NCBI GenBank assembly: GCA_945906815.1
Contig: CAMDRT010000002.1
Span: 158,776-222,775 of the forward strand
Reading direction: 5' to 3'
Source of the DNA: Bordetella parapertussis
Lineage (GTDB): Bacteria > Pseudomonadota > Gammaproteobacteria > Burkholderiales > SG8-41
DNA: 64,000 nt
Positions 48,108-57,136 of the stretch are shown here, in pieces; positions within the stretch are counted from its first letter, which is position 1, and every line of letters starts with the position of its first letter. The notes under the pieces were generated by a model that saw nothing but the letters and a program-made list of their open reading frames with translations, searched no databases and was not told the origin of the DNA. A program made the translations under genes and the position numbers.

Positions 48108-48935
48108 ATGGGACTCAAGGATCGCATCGGCATCGATATCAGCCGCCGCCTTAAACTGGAAACCGCCATCGTATGGGCGGCGAACCACGGCTTGAAACAC
48201 ATCGACATCCAGCTCGACACCGGGGATAACGCACTGCCCAAGTTTGACACCAAGCGTTGCGCCGGTGTGCGCAAACTGCTCGACAAGCACGGCCTCAAGC
48301 TGGGCCTGCACAGTAGTTCGGCAGTGAACGTCGCCGAATATTCGCCGCTGGTGTCCGATGCGGTGACCGAATACCTGAAGCGCTACATCGATCTGGTGGT
48401 CAAGCTCGGTGCCAGCTGGACCGAGATGCACGCGGGTTATCACTTCACCAAAGACAAACAAATGCGCATGGAAGCCGGCAAGGAACGGCTCAAGCGCATC
48501 GTCGCCTATGCCGAGAAGAAAAAGGCGCTGGTGCTGCTGGAAAACCTCAACAAGGAGCCGGATGACGCCGAAGTGCATTACCTCGCGCACACCATCGAAG
48601 AGTGGCAGTACTATTGGGATATCAAGTCGCCCAGCTTCAAGCTCAGCTTCACCGCCAACCACGCGCACCTGGTACCCGACGGGATCGACGGTTTCGTCAA
48701 AGCGCTGAATTTCAAGCGGGTGCACGAAGTGCGGCTTGCAGATTGCTTTCGCAACGGGTTTGAAGTGCATCTGCCGCCGGGCAAGGGCAATGTCGATTTC
48801 GGACGCATGTTCAAGCTGATTGAGGGCGCGGGCTACAAGGGCGGTTACACCAATGCGTTCGGCACGCTGGATGACATGCTGGTGGCGCGCGATACCCTGG
48901 TGAATCACGCGCGGGCAGCGGGCGTGAAGGTGTAG
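48108..48935 (+). CDS. Xylose-isomerase-like TIM-barrel protein
   Basis: 275 aa from ATG 48108, with AGGAGG ahead of it; the open frame extends back to 48018. IGIDISRRLKLETAIVWAA opens the barrel, GLKHIDIQLDTGD and LGLHSSSAVN follow, LVLLENLNKEPDDAE carries a metal-type Glu, and HEVRLADCF plus GKGNVDFGRMF match the AP-endonuclease-2 superfamily. Members isomerise or epimerise sugars and inosose-type compounds. A hydratase gene of the crotonase family follows. Confidence 0.82.
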   Translation: MGLKDRIGIDISRRLKLETAIVWAANHGLKHIDIQLDTGDNALPKFDTKRCAGVRKLLDKHGLKLGLHSSSAVNVAEYSPLVSDAVTEYLKRYIDLVVKLGASWTEMHAGYHFTKDKQMRMEAGKERLKRIVAYAEKKKALVLLENLNKEPDDAEVHYLAHTIEEWQYYWDIKSPSFKLSFTANHAHLVPDGIDGFVKALNFKRVHEVRLADCFRNGFEVHLPPGKGNVDFGRMFKLIEGAGYKGGYTNAFGTLDDMLVARDTLVNHARAAGVKV

Positions 48936-48974
48936 TTATGATCATGCGTGATGCCCGCATCAAGGTAGCGTAGC

Positions 48975-49757
48975 TTGAAGTCCGAACCCATACTGGTCAC
49001 CCGCGACGGCAGCATTGCCACCGTTGCGCTGAATAACCCCGGCCGCCTTAACGCGCTCAACAAGCCGATGTGGGAGCGCCTCGGTGCGGTGATGCGCGAA
49101 TTGTCAGCCGACGACACGCTGCGCTGCGTGGTGCTGCGCGGCGCGGGCGAGAAGGCCTTCGCGGCCGGCGCCGACATTGCCGAATTTGCGGCCGAGCGCG
49201 CGGATTCAAGACAGGCCAAAATCTACGGTGATCTGGTACACCACACCATGCAGGCCGTAGGCTCCTGCAAGCATCCCACGGTGGCGATGATCCATGGCGC
49301 GTGTGTCGGCGGCGGCCTCGAAATTGCTGCCATGTGCGATATGCGCATCTGCGGCGAGTCCAGCCGCTTCGGCGTGCCGATCAACAAGCTGGGCCTGACC
49401 ATGGGTTACGGTGAGCTCGCGGGACTACTGATGTTGGTGGGCCGCGCGGTGGCGCTGGAAATTTTGCTCGAAGGCCGCGTGTTTGATGCCGCCGAAGCGC
49501 TGCAAAAGCGCCTGGTCAATCGCGTGGTGGCCGACGATCAGGTGGAAATCGAAGCGTACGCCACTGCGGCACGCATCGCCGCCGGCGCGCCGCTGGTCGC
49601 GCGCTGGCACAAGCAATTCATCGAGCGCCTGACGGTGCAGGCCCCTATTGCGCCGGGAGCGTGGGACGAGGGGTTTGCATGCTTTGACACCGAGGATTAC
49701 CGCTTGGGTGTCGCGGCATTTTTGGCCAAAAAACCACCGCAGTTCAAGGCAAAATGA
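48975..49757 (+). CDS. Enoyl-CoA hydratase/isomerase family protein (paralogue 2)
   Basis: 260 aa from TTG 48975, the only start after an in-frame stop nine bases upstream; AAGG lies ahead. Crotonase blocks are AFAAGADIAEFAAERAD and HGACVGGGLEIAAMCDMRI. It shares most of its conserved blocks with the gene at 34920-35705, including ARWHKQF near the end, so the two are recent-looking paralogues. The neighbourhood differs (isomerase upstream, DUF3530-like hydrolase downstream), suggesting different substrates or pathways. Confidence 0.88.
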   Translation: MKSEPILVTRDGSIATVALNNPGRLNALNKPMWERLGAVMRELSADDTLRCVVLRGAGEKAFAAGADIAEFAAERADSRQAKIYGDLVHHTMQAVGSCKHPTVAMIHGACVGGGLEIAAMCDMRICGESSRFGVPINKLGLTMGYGELAGLLMLVGRAVALEILLEGRVFDAAEALQKRLVNRVVADDQVEIEAYATAARIAAGAPLVARWHKQFIERLTVQAPIAPGAWDEGFACFDTEDYRLGVAAFLAKKPPQFKAK

Positions 49758-49770
49758 AAACGCTTCGGGC

Positions 49771-50538
49771 ATGAGCATCCTGCGCAAATACCAGCCACTC
49801 GCTTGCTTACTGTTTTTCGTGTTGTCGGCAAGCTGTTTTGCGCAAGCCGCGCAACCGGACTACGCCCGCGAAAAGCGCTGGGCGGACGAAATCACCCCGG
49901 CGATACTGGTGGGCGATCCGCTCTATCTCGCGCTCAAATCCGGGCACAAATTTCTGGCGCTCCATGCACCCAACCCCAAGGCGCGCGCAGGCGTGATCGT
50001 GGTGCATGGCATGGGCACGCATCCGGACTGGAATCTGATCAACGTGTTGCGCAGCCAGCTTGCCGAACAGGGCTACACCACACTGTCGGTGCAAATGCCG
50101 GTGCTTGCCGCCGATGCCAAGGCGGCGTTGTACCCGCAACTGTTCCCGGACGCCGCCGAACGGCTGCAGGCCGCGGTCGACTTTCTGCGTGAAAATGGCC
50201 AGCGCAAGATCGCCATTGTGGCGCACAGCATGGGCGCGCGCATGGCGAATCATTTTTTAGACGGCAGCGGTGCCGCAGCGATCGATGCCTGGGTGATGGT
50301 CGGTATCAGCACCGGCGTTTATCTGCATCCGGAATTGTTCAAAGCACCGGTGCTCGACATTTACGGCGAAAAAGATTTTCCGCTAGTGCTTGCCAACGCT
50401 GGCAAGCGCGTCGATGCAATCAAGCATGTGCGCGGCTCCGGGCAAATATCCGTGGCCGGCGCCGATCATTACTTCACTGGCGCGGAACCCGATCTGGTGC
50501 GCCACGTCAGGCGCTTTTTGGATAACATAACGCGATAG
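49771..50538 (+). CDS. Exported alpha/beta-hydrolase-like protein (DUF3530 type)
   Basis: 255 aa from ATG 49771. A hydrophobic signal (PLACLLFFVLSASCFAQA) indicates export. VIVVHGMGTHPDWNLINVL starts the hydrolase fold, and the nucleophile elbow reads AHSMGARMA. LDIYGEKDF and GADHYFTG could give the Asp and His. The layout resembles DUF3530 proteins, whose role is unknown. It lies 13 bases after the hydratase gene and before a Bug gene. Confidence 0.78.
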   Translation: MSILRKYQPLACLLFFVLSASCFAQAAQPDYAREKRWADEITPAILVGDPLYLALKSGHKFLALHAPNPKARAGVIVVHGMGTHPDWNLINVLRSQLAEQGYTTLSVQMPVLAADAKAALYPQLFPDAAERLQAAVDFLRENGQRKIAIVAHSMGARMANHFLDGSGAAAIDAWVMVGISTGVYLHPELFKAPVLDIYGEKDFPLVLANAGKRVDAIKHVRGSGQISVAGADHYFTGAEPDLVRHVRRFLDNITR

Positions 50539-50638
50539 CATAGGCTCGTCGTTGCGCGCTTGAACCGAAAGCCTGCGCTTTTCTGGATGCGGGCGCATGC
50601 CAAAACGAGGGTTTTGATTAGCCATGAGGAGATGTTCA

Positions 50639-51607
50639 GTGTACACAGCAAAAATGGTGCGCCTCATCGCCGGGCTTGCGCTCGCCGCGCTGGCCCTGGT
50701 CGGCAACGCGCATGGCGCCTGGCCGGAAAAGACCGTGCGCATAGTCGTTCCGTGGCCGCCCGGTGGCAGCACCGATATTATCGGACGCCTGTTGGCGGCT
50801 GAACTCACGCAGCGCTTGAAGCAGCAATTCCTCATTGACAACCGCGCCGGGGCCGCCAGCATCATCGGCCTGCAGCTCGCTTCACAGTTGCCGCCCGACG
50901 GCCACTCGCTGATGATGACCTCGACCGCGTATGGTTTTCTGATCGACAAACCGAAGGTACCGATTGATCTGGTCCATTCGTTTGCGCCGGTGGCCTTTAT
51001 CGGCATGGGGGACAGCGCGTTCGCGATTCACCCTTCGTTGCGGGTGAATTCGGTGAAGGAGCTTATAACGCTCGCCAAGAAACGGCCCGGAGAAATCTTC
51101 TATGCCTCATCGGGCATCGGCGGTTTTCCGCACATGTCCACCGAACTCTTCAAAATGATGACCAAAACGAATCTGGTTCATGTGCCGTTCAAGGGCGGCG
51201 GGCCTGCCGCGGCCGATGTCATGGCGGGGCATACGCAAATCCTGTTGGGATCGCTGCCCACTACAGTGCCCTTCGTCAATAGCGGCCGCATGAAGTTGCT
51301 GGCCACTGGCGGCGCAAAACGCAATGCCAACTATCCGCAGACGCCGACCGTCGCCGAAACCGTGCCCGGCTACGAATCGAGTATCTGGTGGGGCATGTTT
51401 GCGCCGAAGGCCACCCCGGCCGACATTGTTGCCCGCGTACACGCGGCCATCAACGCCGCGTTGACATCTCCGGAACTTCTCAGGCGGCTCGATGAGCAAG
51501 GTGCGGTGCCGACGAAAATGAGTTCCGCGGAATTTGGCAGCCTGATGGTATCCGAGACCAACAAGTGGCTTGAAGTGATCCGGATTGCTGGTATCAAGGG
51601 GGAATGA
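50639..51607 (+). CDS. Bug/TctC-family periplasmic solute-binding protein
   Basis: 322 aa from GTG 50639, seven bases after GAGGAG; ATG 50624 or ATG 50654 are alternatives. Signal peptide MVRLIAGLALAALALVGNA with a cut near AHGA, then WPEKTVRIVVPWPPGGSTD, the Bug hallmark, and FLIDNRAGAASIIG. It precedes the UbiD gene by 176 bases, a gap that carries a GTGTAGGGCGGGAG-type repeat near 51640 and no gene. Confidence 0.87.
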   Translation: MYTAKMVRLIAGLALAALALVGNAHGAWPEKTVRIVVPWPPGGSTDIIGRLLAAELTQRLKQQFLIDNRAGAASIIGLQLASQLPPDGHSLMMTSTAYGFLIDKPKVPIDLVHSFAPVAFIGMGDSAFAIHPSLRVNSVKELITLAKKRPGEIFYASSGIGGFPHMSTELFKMMTKTNLVHVPFKGGGPAAADVMAGHTQILLGSLPTTVPFVNSGRMKLLATGGAKRNANYPQTPTVAETVPGYESSIWWGMFAPKATPADIVARVHAAINAALTSPELLRRLDEQGAVPTKMSSAEFGSLMVSETNKWLEVIRIAGIKGE

Positions 51608-51783
51608 GCTGCTGCGCTACCCGGCGCACAGAACGCCGTGTAGGGCGGGAGAAGCAACGCGTAGGCCGCCTTCCGTGACGCAGCACCATAGCTGCAGAAG
51701 TTTTTAAATTATTGTTTTTACTGCGTTAAGTTTTCCTTACCGCTAACCCATCACCGCCACGCAAGTCTGCACCGAGACCCCCC

Positions 51784-53412
51784 ATGCCCGACCCGCTAAA
51801 ACCCCCGCTCGATTTCCAGCAGCACCTCGCCGACCTTGAAAAACACGGCTTGCTGGTGCGCGTGGATCGGCCCATCAACAAAGACACCGAGTTGCAGCCA
51901 CTGGTGCGCTGGCAGTTCGTCGGCGGCGTACCGGAAGATCAGCGGCGCGCGTTTTTGTTCACCAACGTGGTCGATGGCAAGGGCCGGCGCTACGACATGC
52001 CGGTGGCGATCGGCGTGTTCGCTTCATCGCCGCAGATTTACGCGCGCGGCATGGGACAACAAGTGGCCGACATCGGCAGCGCGTGGGTGAATGCGATCAG
52101 GAATCCGCTGGCGCCGGTCGCTGTAGACCAGCCCGCGTGTCAGGAAGTGGTGATCACCGGCGATGCGCTGCGCAAACCCGGCGGCGGGCTGGCGGCGCTG
52201 CCGGTGCCGGTGTCCACACCGGGCTTCGATTCCGCGCCGTATCTCACAGCGACGCTGTGCGTCACGCGCGATCCCGAAAGCGGCATCCAGAACATGGGCA
52301 CCTACCGCGCGGCGTTGAAGGCTACTGATCGCCTGGTGGTGCGCATGGTGGCGCGCGTGGGCGGTGCGGGCGGCTGGGTGCATTGGTTGAAGTATCGCGA
52401 ACGCAAACAGATGATGCCGATTGCCATCGTGCTCGGCGCGGCTCCGGTGGTGTTTTTTACCGGCCCGCAAAAACTGCCGGTGGATATGGATGAGATGGCG
52501 GTGGCGGGCGGCCTCGGCGGCACGCCTATACGCATGGCCAAATGCGTGACGGTTGATCTGCATGTGCCCGCCGATGCGGAGATCGTGGTCGAAGGTTTGA
52601 TCGACCCCTCCACACTCGAACCGGAAGCGCCGTTCGGCGAGAGCAATGGCTATGTCGCGCTGGAAGCGTACAACATGCCGATGCAGGTGACCGCGATCAC
52701 CCATCGCAAAAACGCGGTGTTTTCGGCGATCATCAGTCAGGTGACGCCGAGCGAATCGAGTGTGGTGAAAAAAGTCGCCTACGAGCCGATGTTTCTCAAC
52801 CACTTGCAGCACACGCTCGGCATCCGCGGCGTGAAACGCGTAGTGATGCACGAACCTTTGTCGAATCTGCGGCCAGTGATTTTTGTGCAGTACGCGCGCG
52901 ACACCGCGCGCACCGAGGTGTGGCGCGGCTTGCAGGGGGCGGCGACGCTGCGCGCGGATTGCGGCAAAATTGTCATTGCCGTTTCCGAGGATATCGATCC
53001 GCAAAGCACGGACGCAGTATTCTGGTCGATGGCCTATCGCTCCACCCCATCCGAAGATGTGCAAGTCATCAACTATCGGCGCGGCGTGCAAGGTTCGCAG
53101 TACGGCCCCAAGACAGCGGAATCGACGCTGCTGATCGATGCCACGCAGAAATTCGCCATGGCGCCGCTGGCCTTGCCGGGCAAGGCCTACATGGAGCACG
53201 CCAAGACGCTGTGGGAAGAATTAAAGCTGCCGGCACTCTCGCCCAAGGGGCCGTGGCATGGCTATACGCTGGGCGATTGGACGGAAACTTGGGAGCGCTT
53301 CGCACAGCGCACTATCGCGGGCGATTGGGAGGCAAATGGCCTGGAAACCCTCCAGCGGCGGCGGGAGGATTTAACGCCCGAGACGCCGACAGCGAAGCAT
53401 GAGAAATTGTAG
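51784..53412 (+). CDS. UbiD-family prenyl-FMN-dependent (de)carboxylase
   Basis: 542 aa. Family blocks are NMGTYRAAL, HWLKYRERKQMMPIAIVLGA with the catalytic-site Arg, and LEPEAPFGESNGYV with the catalytic Glu pair. UbiD enzymes remove or add a carboxyl group on aromatic or unsaturated acids and need prenylated FMN made by UbiX; no ubiX is nearby. The stop overlaps the next start by one base, so it is coupled to a molybdenum hydroxylase. A linked aromatic-acid pathway is likely, substrate unknown. Confidence 0.92.
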   Translation: MPDPLKPPLDFQQHLADLEKHGLLVRVDRPINKDTELQPLVRWQFVGGVPEDQRRAFLFTNVVDGKGRRYDMPVAIGVFASSPQIYARGMGQQVADIGSAWVNAIRNPLAPVAVDQPACQEVVITGDALRKPGGGLAALPVPVSTPGFDSAPYLTATLCVTRDPESGIQNMGTYRAALKATDRLVVRMVARVGGAGGWVHWLKYRERKQMMPIAIVLGAAPVVFFTGPQKLPVDMDEMAVAGGLGGTPIRMAKCVTVDLHVPADAEIVVEGLIDPSTLEPEAPFGESNGYVALEAYNMPMQVTAITHRKNAVFSAIISQVTPSESSVVKKVAYEPMFLNHLQHTLGIRGVKRVVMHEPLSNLRPVIFVQYARDTARTEVWRGLQGAATLRADCGKIVIAVSEDIDPQSTDAVFWSMAYRSTPSEDVQVINYRRGVQGSQYGPKTAESTLLIDATQKFAMAPLALPGKAYMEHAKTLWEELKLPALSPKGPWHGYTLGDWTETWERFAQRTIAGDWEANGLETLQRRREDLTPETPTAKHEKL

Positions 53413-54281
53413 TGAAACCCGCCCCTTTCACCTACCACGATCCGCACAGCATCAGCGATGCGCTCAGCCTGCTCGCCAGCCACGACAATGCGCGTGTGCT
53501 GGCAGGCGGCCAATCGCTGATGCCGATGATGAATTTTCGTTATGCGATGCCCGATCATCTGATCGATCTGAACCCGGTGAGCGAACTGGCGTATATCCGC
53601 GTCGAAGGCGACACCCTGAAGATCGGTGCGATGACGCGGCAACGGGACATCGAATTCTCGCCCGTGATCGGCCAGCACTGCCCGCTGCTGCACGCAGCGC
53701 TGGCGCATGTGGGACACCGGCAGACGCGCAATCGCGGCACGCTCGGCGGCTCCTTATGCCATCAGGATCCCGCCGCGGAACTCGCGAATATCGCCGCCTT
53801 GTTCGGGGCCACCCTGCACCTGAGGTCCCAACGCGGCACACGCGAACTACCGTACGCGGACTTCGCTGTGGCTTATATGACCACGGCACTAGCGCCCGAC
53901 GAGATGTTGGCCGGGGTGACGTTTCCACTGCGCAACAGCGCTCGCGGTCACGCCTTCGTCGAATTTGCCCGTCGTCACGGTGACTTTGCCATCGTCGCCT
54001 GTTCCGCGCTGCTGGCGCTAGACGCAAACGGCAATATTGCAGAGGCGGCCCTGGCGCTGTCGGGATTGGCGCATGCACCGGTCAGACCCGCCACCATCGA
54101 GCAGGCGCTGCGCGGACAAGCGCCAGATGCGGCAACGTTTAAAGCGGCAGCCGCAGCCGCCGCAAAACTGGAAGCCGGCGCTGACGCCTATGTCAGCGCG
54201 GCCTACCGCCAGCATCTGGCGCGTGTGCTCACCTATCGCGCACTGGAACAGGCCGCCACGCGCGCGCATCCACATGGCTGA
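53412..54281 (+). CDS. Molybdenum hydroxylase FAD-binding (medium) subunit
   Basis: 289 aa from GTG 53412. The FAD motifs are AGGQSLMPMMNFR (residues 31-43) and RGTLGGSLCHQDPAAELAN, matching the CoxM/CutM class of the xanthine-oxidase family. The subunit passes electrons from the 2Fe-2S subunit to an acceptor through FAD. It overlaps the small-subunit gene by eight bases, and the order medium-small-large is that of cox-type operons. Confidence 0.92.
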   Translation: MKPAPFTYHDPHSISDALSLLASHDNARVLAGGQSLMPMMNFRYAMPDHLIDLNPVSELAYIRVEGDTLKIGAMTRQRDIEFSPVIGQHCPLLHAALAHVGHRQTRNRGTLGGSLCHQDPAAELANIAALFGATLHLRSQRGTRELPYADFAVAYMTTALAPDEMLAGVTFPLRNSARGHAFVEFARRHGDFAIVACSALLALDANGNIAEAALALSGLAHAPVRPATIEQALRGQAPDAATFKAAAAAAAKLEAGADAYVSAAYRQHLARVLTYRALEQAATRAHPHG

Positions 54282-54759
54282 TACCAGAACAATTACTGTA
54301 AACGTCAATGGCACAGCGCGCACCGCCACCCTTGAAACGCGCATGACGCTGGTGGATTTTTTGCGCCACGAACTCAAGCTCACCGGCACCCACGTCGGCT
54401 GCGAACACGGGGTGTGCGGCGCCTGCACGGTGCTGGTCAACGGCATCAGCGTGCGCGCCTGTTTGATGCTGGCGGTGCAAGGCGACGGGCAGGCAGTCAC
54501 CACCGTCGAAGCGCTGGCGACAGACGGGAAACTCAATCTTTTGCAGCAGGCGTTTCAGGATAACCACGGCCTGCAATGCGGTTTTTGCACGCCAGGGATG
54601 TTGATGACGCTCACCGAATTTCTGCGCGACCACCGCGAACCCAGCGAGGCCGAAGTGCGCGAGGCGCTGTCCGGCAACCTGTGTCGTTGCACCGGCTATC
54701 AGGGCATCGTCGATGCGGCGCTCGACGCCGCAAAGCGCATGCGCGAGGGCGCACCATGA
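54274..54759 (+). CDS. Molybdenum hydroxylase 2Fe-2S (small) subunit
   Basis: 161 aa, typical. The plant-ferredoxin-type cluster is held by C43, C48, C51 and C63 ([10 protein letters not shown]) and the second cluster by C102, C105, C137 and C139 (CGFC and CRCTGY). ATG 54274 lies inside the end of the FAD-subunit gene; a longer open frame upstream is out of frame with that gene and not coding. The stop overlaps the large-subunit ATG (ATGA). Confidence 0.93.
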   Translation: MADTRTITVNVNGTARTATLETRMTLVDFLRHELKLTGTHVGCEHGVCGACTVLVNGISVRACLMLAVQGDGQAVTTVEALATDGKLNLLQQAFQDNHGLQCGFCTPGMLMTLTEFLRDHREPSEAEVREALSGNLCRCTGYQGIVDAALDAAKRMREGAP

Positions 54760-57125
54760 AAACCAGCGGCGCCGAAAAACTGAGCGGCTCATTTACCGGC
54801 TCAGTTACCGGCTTTGGCGCGTCGGTCAAGCGCAAGGAAGACCCGGCGTTCCTGCGCGGCGAGGGCCAGTTTGTCGATGACATACATCTGCCGGAAATGC
54901 TGCACGCCGCCTTCGTGCGCAGCCCCTACGCGCATGCCCGGCTGGGCCGCATCGACAAGCGCGCGGCGCTCGCTCTGCCGGGCGTGCATGCGGTGATCAC
55001 GTTTGTCGATCTGCCCGAGGCGATACGGCGACAGACGCTGCCGCTGCTGGTGCCGCATCCGGCAATCAAGCAGCCGCTGCTGCCTTACGCCTTGGCAAAA
55101 GATGAAACCTGTTACGCCGGCGAGCCGGTGGCATGCGTGATCGCGGACAACCGTTATATCGCCGAAGACGCCGCGCAGTTGGTGGAGGTCGATTACGAAG
55201 CGCTGCCTGCGGTGAACGATTGCCGCGCGGCGATTGAAGACGGCGCGCCGCTGGCGCACCTGGGCGCCGAATCCAACGTGGCGGCGCGCTTTCCGGTGAA
55301 GGTGGGGGATGCCGATCGCGCCTTTAGCGGTGCCGCCCATGTGTTCCGCGAAAAGATTTATCAGCATCGCGGCGGGCCGTTTTTCATGGAATGCCGCGGC
55401 GCCATCGCGCAATACGACGCGCAGTCAGAAGGCTATACGCTGCATATCTCGTCGCAGGGGTCGCACCGCCTCAAACGCAGCATGCTGGACATGTTCGACC
55501 TTGGCGACCATCAAATGCGTGTGATTGCGCCCGACGTGGGCGGCGGCTTCGGACCCAAAGGTTCGTTCTACCCCGAATACATCAATATCGCGGTGGCGGC
55601 GCGCCTGCTCGGCCGGCCGGTAAAATGGATCGAAGACCGGCGCGAGAATTTTCTCACCACGCATCAGGAGCGCGATCAATACTGGGATATGGAAATCGCC
55701 GTCGATGCCCAGGCCAAAATCATCGGCGTGCGCGGCCTGCTCATCCACGAAACCGGCGCCTACGTGCCGTGGGGCATCGTGCTGCCGTGGATCACCGCGA
55801 CCACGGTGCCGGGACCCTATGTCATTCCGCATTTCAAACTCGACGTCATTTCGGTGTTCACCAACAAAATCCAGACCACGCCGGTGCGCGGCGCGGGACG
55901 GCCCGAAGCGGTGACGACGATGGAGCGCCTGATGGATCGCGTGGCGCGAGAATTGAAATTGGATCGCGCGGAAGTGCGGCGGCGTAATTTCATCCAGCCA
56001 CAGCAAATGCCCTACCAAGTGGGCATTATTTTCCGTGATGGACGGCCGGTGACCTACGACAGCGGCGATTATCCGGCGTGTCAGGCGGCCGCATTGCAAG
56101 TATCGGATTATGAAGGTTTTATCAAGCGCAAAGCCGATGCGCTCACGCACGGCCGCTATCTCGGTATAGGCCTCGCCAACGCGGTGGAGGCCACCGGACT
56201 CGGCCCCTATGAAAGCGCGACCGTGCGCGTCGCCACCTCCGGCAAGATCGTGATTTATACCGGCGCCACGCCGCAGGGCCAATCCCACAAAACCACGCTG
56301 GCGCAGATTGCGGCGGATCAACTGGGCGTGGATTTCAACGCTATCACCGTGGTGACTTCCGACACCGCCACCACCGCTCTGGGCATGGGCAGCTTCGCCG
56401 CGCGCACCGCGGTCAATGCCGGCTCATCGGTACACCTCGCTGCAATGGAAGTCGCCGCCAAAGCCAAAAAAATCGCTGCTGGCATGATGGAATGCCTCGA
56501 ACACGATCTCGAACTCGCGGACGGTTACGTGCGCCTGAAAAGCGCGCCGGATGTGCGCAAAAGCCTGCGTGAGATCGCCGTCAAAGCCATCGGCATGCCA
56601 GGCTTTTCGATGGCGGGCGGCCTGCCGCCGGGACTGGATCACACGGCGCATTTCACGCCCGATCAGGCGGTATATTCCAACGGCGCGCATGTGGCCGAAG
56701 TGGAGGTCGATATCGAGACCGGGGAAGTCAAAATTCTGCGCTACACCGTCGCCCACGATTGCGGACGGGTGATCAATCCGATGGTGGTCGACGGGCAGGT
56801 GGTAGGCGGGGTGGCGCATGGCATAGGCAATGCCTTGTTCGAGCGCCTGGCCTTTGATGAAAACGCGCAGCCGCTGTCCACCAACTTTGGCGAGTACCTG
56901 TTGCCGATGGCCACCGATGTGCCGCGCGTGGCTCTGGTGCATCTTGAAACCCCGTCGCCGCTGAATCCTTTGGGGATCAAGGGCGCAGGCGAGGGCGGCA
57001 CCATTTCTGCTATCGGTGCGATTATCAGCGCGGTGGAAAATGCGCTGTCGCCTTTTGGCGTGACCATAGCCGAAGCGCCCATTTCACCGCAACGCATCGT
57101 TGAGTTGCTGGGCCCACACGCCTAG
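54756..57125 (+). CDS. Molybdenum hydroxylase catalytic (large) subunit
   Basis: 789 aa from ATG 54756. GGGFGPKGSFYPEY (262-275) and PVRGAGRPEA (376-385) are molybdopterin-binding blocks; GAGEGGTISA near residue 745 holds the catalytic Glu. The loop reads VRGAGR, not the AYRCSFR of form I CO dehydrogenase with its Cu-binding Cys, so it is not a true CO dehydrogenase but a form II/aldehyde or aromatic hydroxylase type. It probably adds a hydroxyl from water to an aromatic or aldehyde carbon, acting in one pathway with the UbiD enzyme. Confidence 0.9.
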   Translation: MKTSGAEKLSGSFTGSVTGFGASVKRKEDPAFLRGEGQFVDDIHLPEMLHAAFVRSPYAHARLGRIDKRAALALPGVHAVITFVDLPEAIRRQTLPLLVPHPAIKQPLLPYALAKDETCYAGEPVACVIADNRYIAEDAAQLVEVDYEALPAVNDCRAAIEDGAPLAHLGAESNVAARFPVKVGDADRAFSGAAHVFREKIYQHRGGPFFMECRGAIAQYDAQSEGYTLHISSQGSHRLKRSMLDMFDLGDHQMRVIAPDVGGGFGPKGSFYPEYINIAVAARLLGRPVKWIEDRRENFLTTHQERDQYWDMEIAVDAQAKIIGVRGLLIHETGAYVPWGIVLPWITATTVPGPYVIPHFKLDVISVFTNKIQTTPVRGAGRPEAVTTMERLMDRVARELKLDRAEVRRRNFIQPQQMPYQVGIIFRDGRPVTYDSGDYPACQAAALQVSDYEGFIKRKADALTHGRYLGIGLANAVEATGLGPYESATVRVATSGKIVIYTGATPQGQSHKTTLAQIAADQLGVDFNAITVVTSDTATTALGMGSFAARTAVNAGSSVHLAAMEVAAKAKKIAAGMMECLEHDLELADGYVRLKSAPDVRKSLREIAVKAIGMPGFSMAGGLPPGLDHTAHFTPDQAVYSNGAHVAEVEVDIETGEVKILRYTVAHDCGRVINPMVVDGQVVGGVAHGIGNALFERLAFDENAQPLSTNFGEYLLPMATDVPRVALVHLETPSPLNPLGIKGAGEGGTISAIGAIISAVENALSPFGVTIAEAPISPQRIVELLGPHA

Positions 57126-57136
57126 CGGCGCACGCG

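Noticed and set aside
51608..51783. Possible terminator or repeat with GTGTAGGGCGGGAG
   Set aside because: It resembles part of the hairpin at 18271-18309, but no clear partner arm was found here, so it is only mentioned with its neighbours.
52024..53199. 391-codon minus-strand open frame opposite ubiD
   Set aside because: The plus strand encodes a full UbiD protein with all motifs. The antisense product is rich in His, Arg and Gln with no recognisable domain, as expected for a shadow frame in GC-rich DNA.
55425..56321. 298-codon minus-strand open frame opposite the molybdenum hydroxylase large subunit
   Set aside because: Shadow frame; the plus strand carries conserved molybdopterin motifs across the same bases.
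54756..57125. Aerobic CO dehydrogenase large subunit (CoxL form I)
   Set aside because: The AYRCSFR copper-binding loop is absent; PVRGAGR is present instead, so CO oxidation is not supported.
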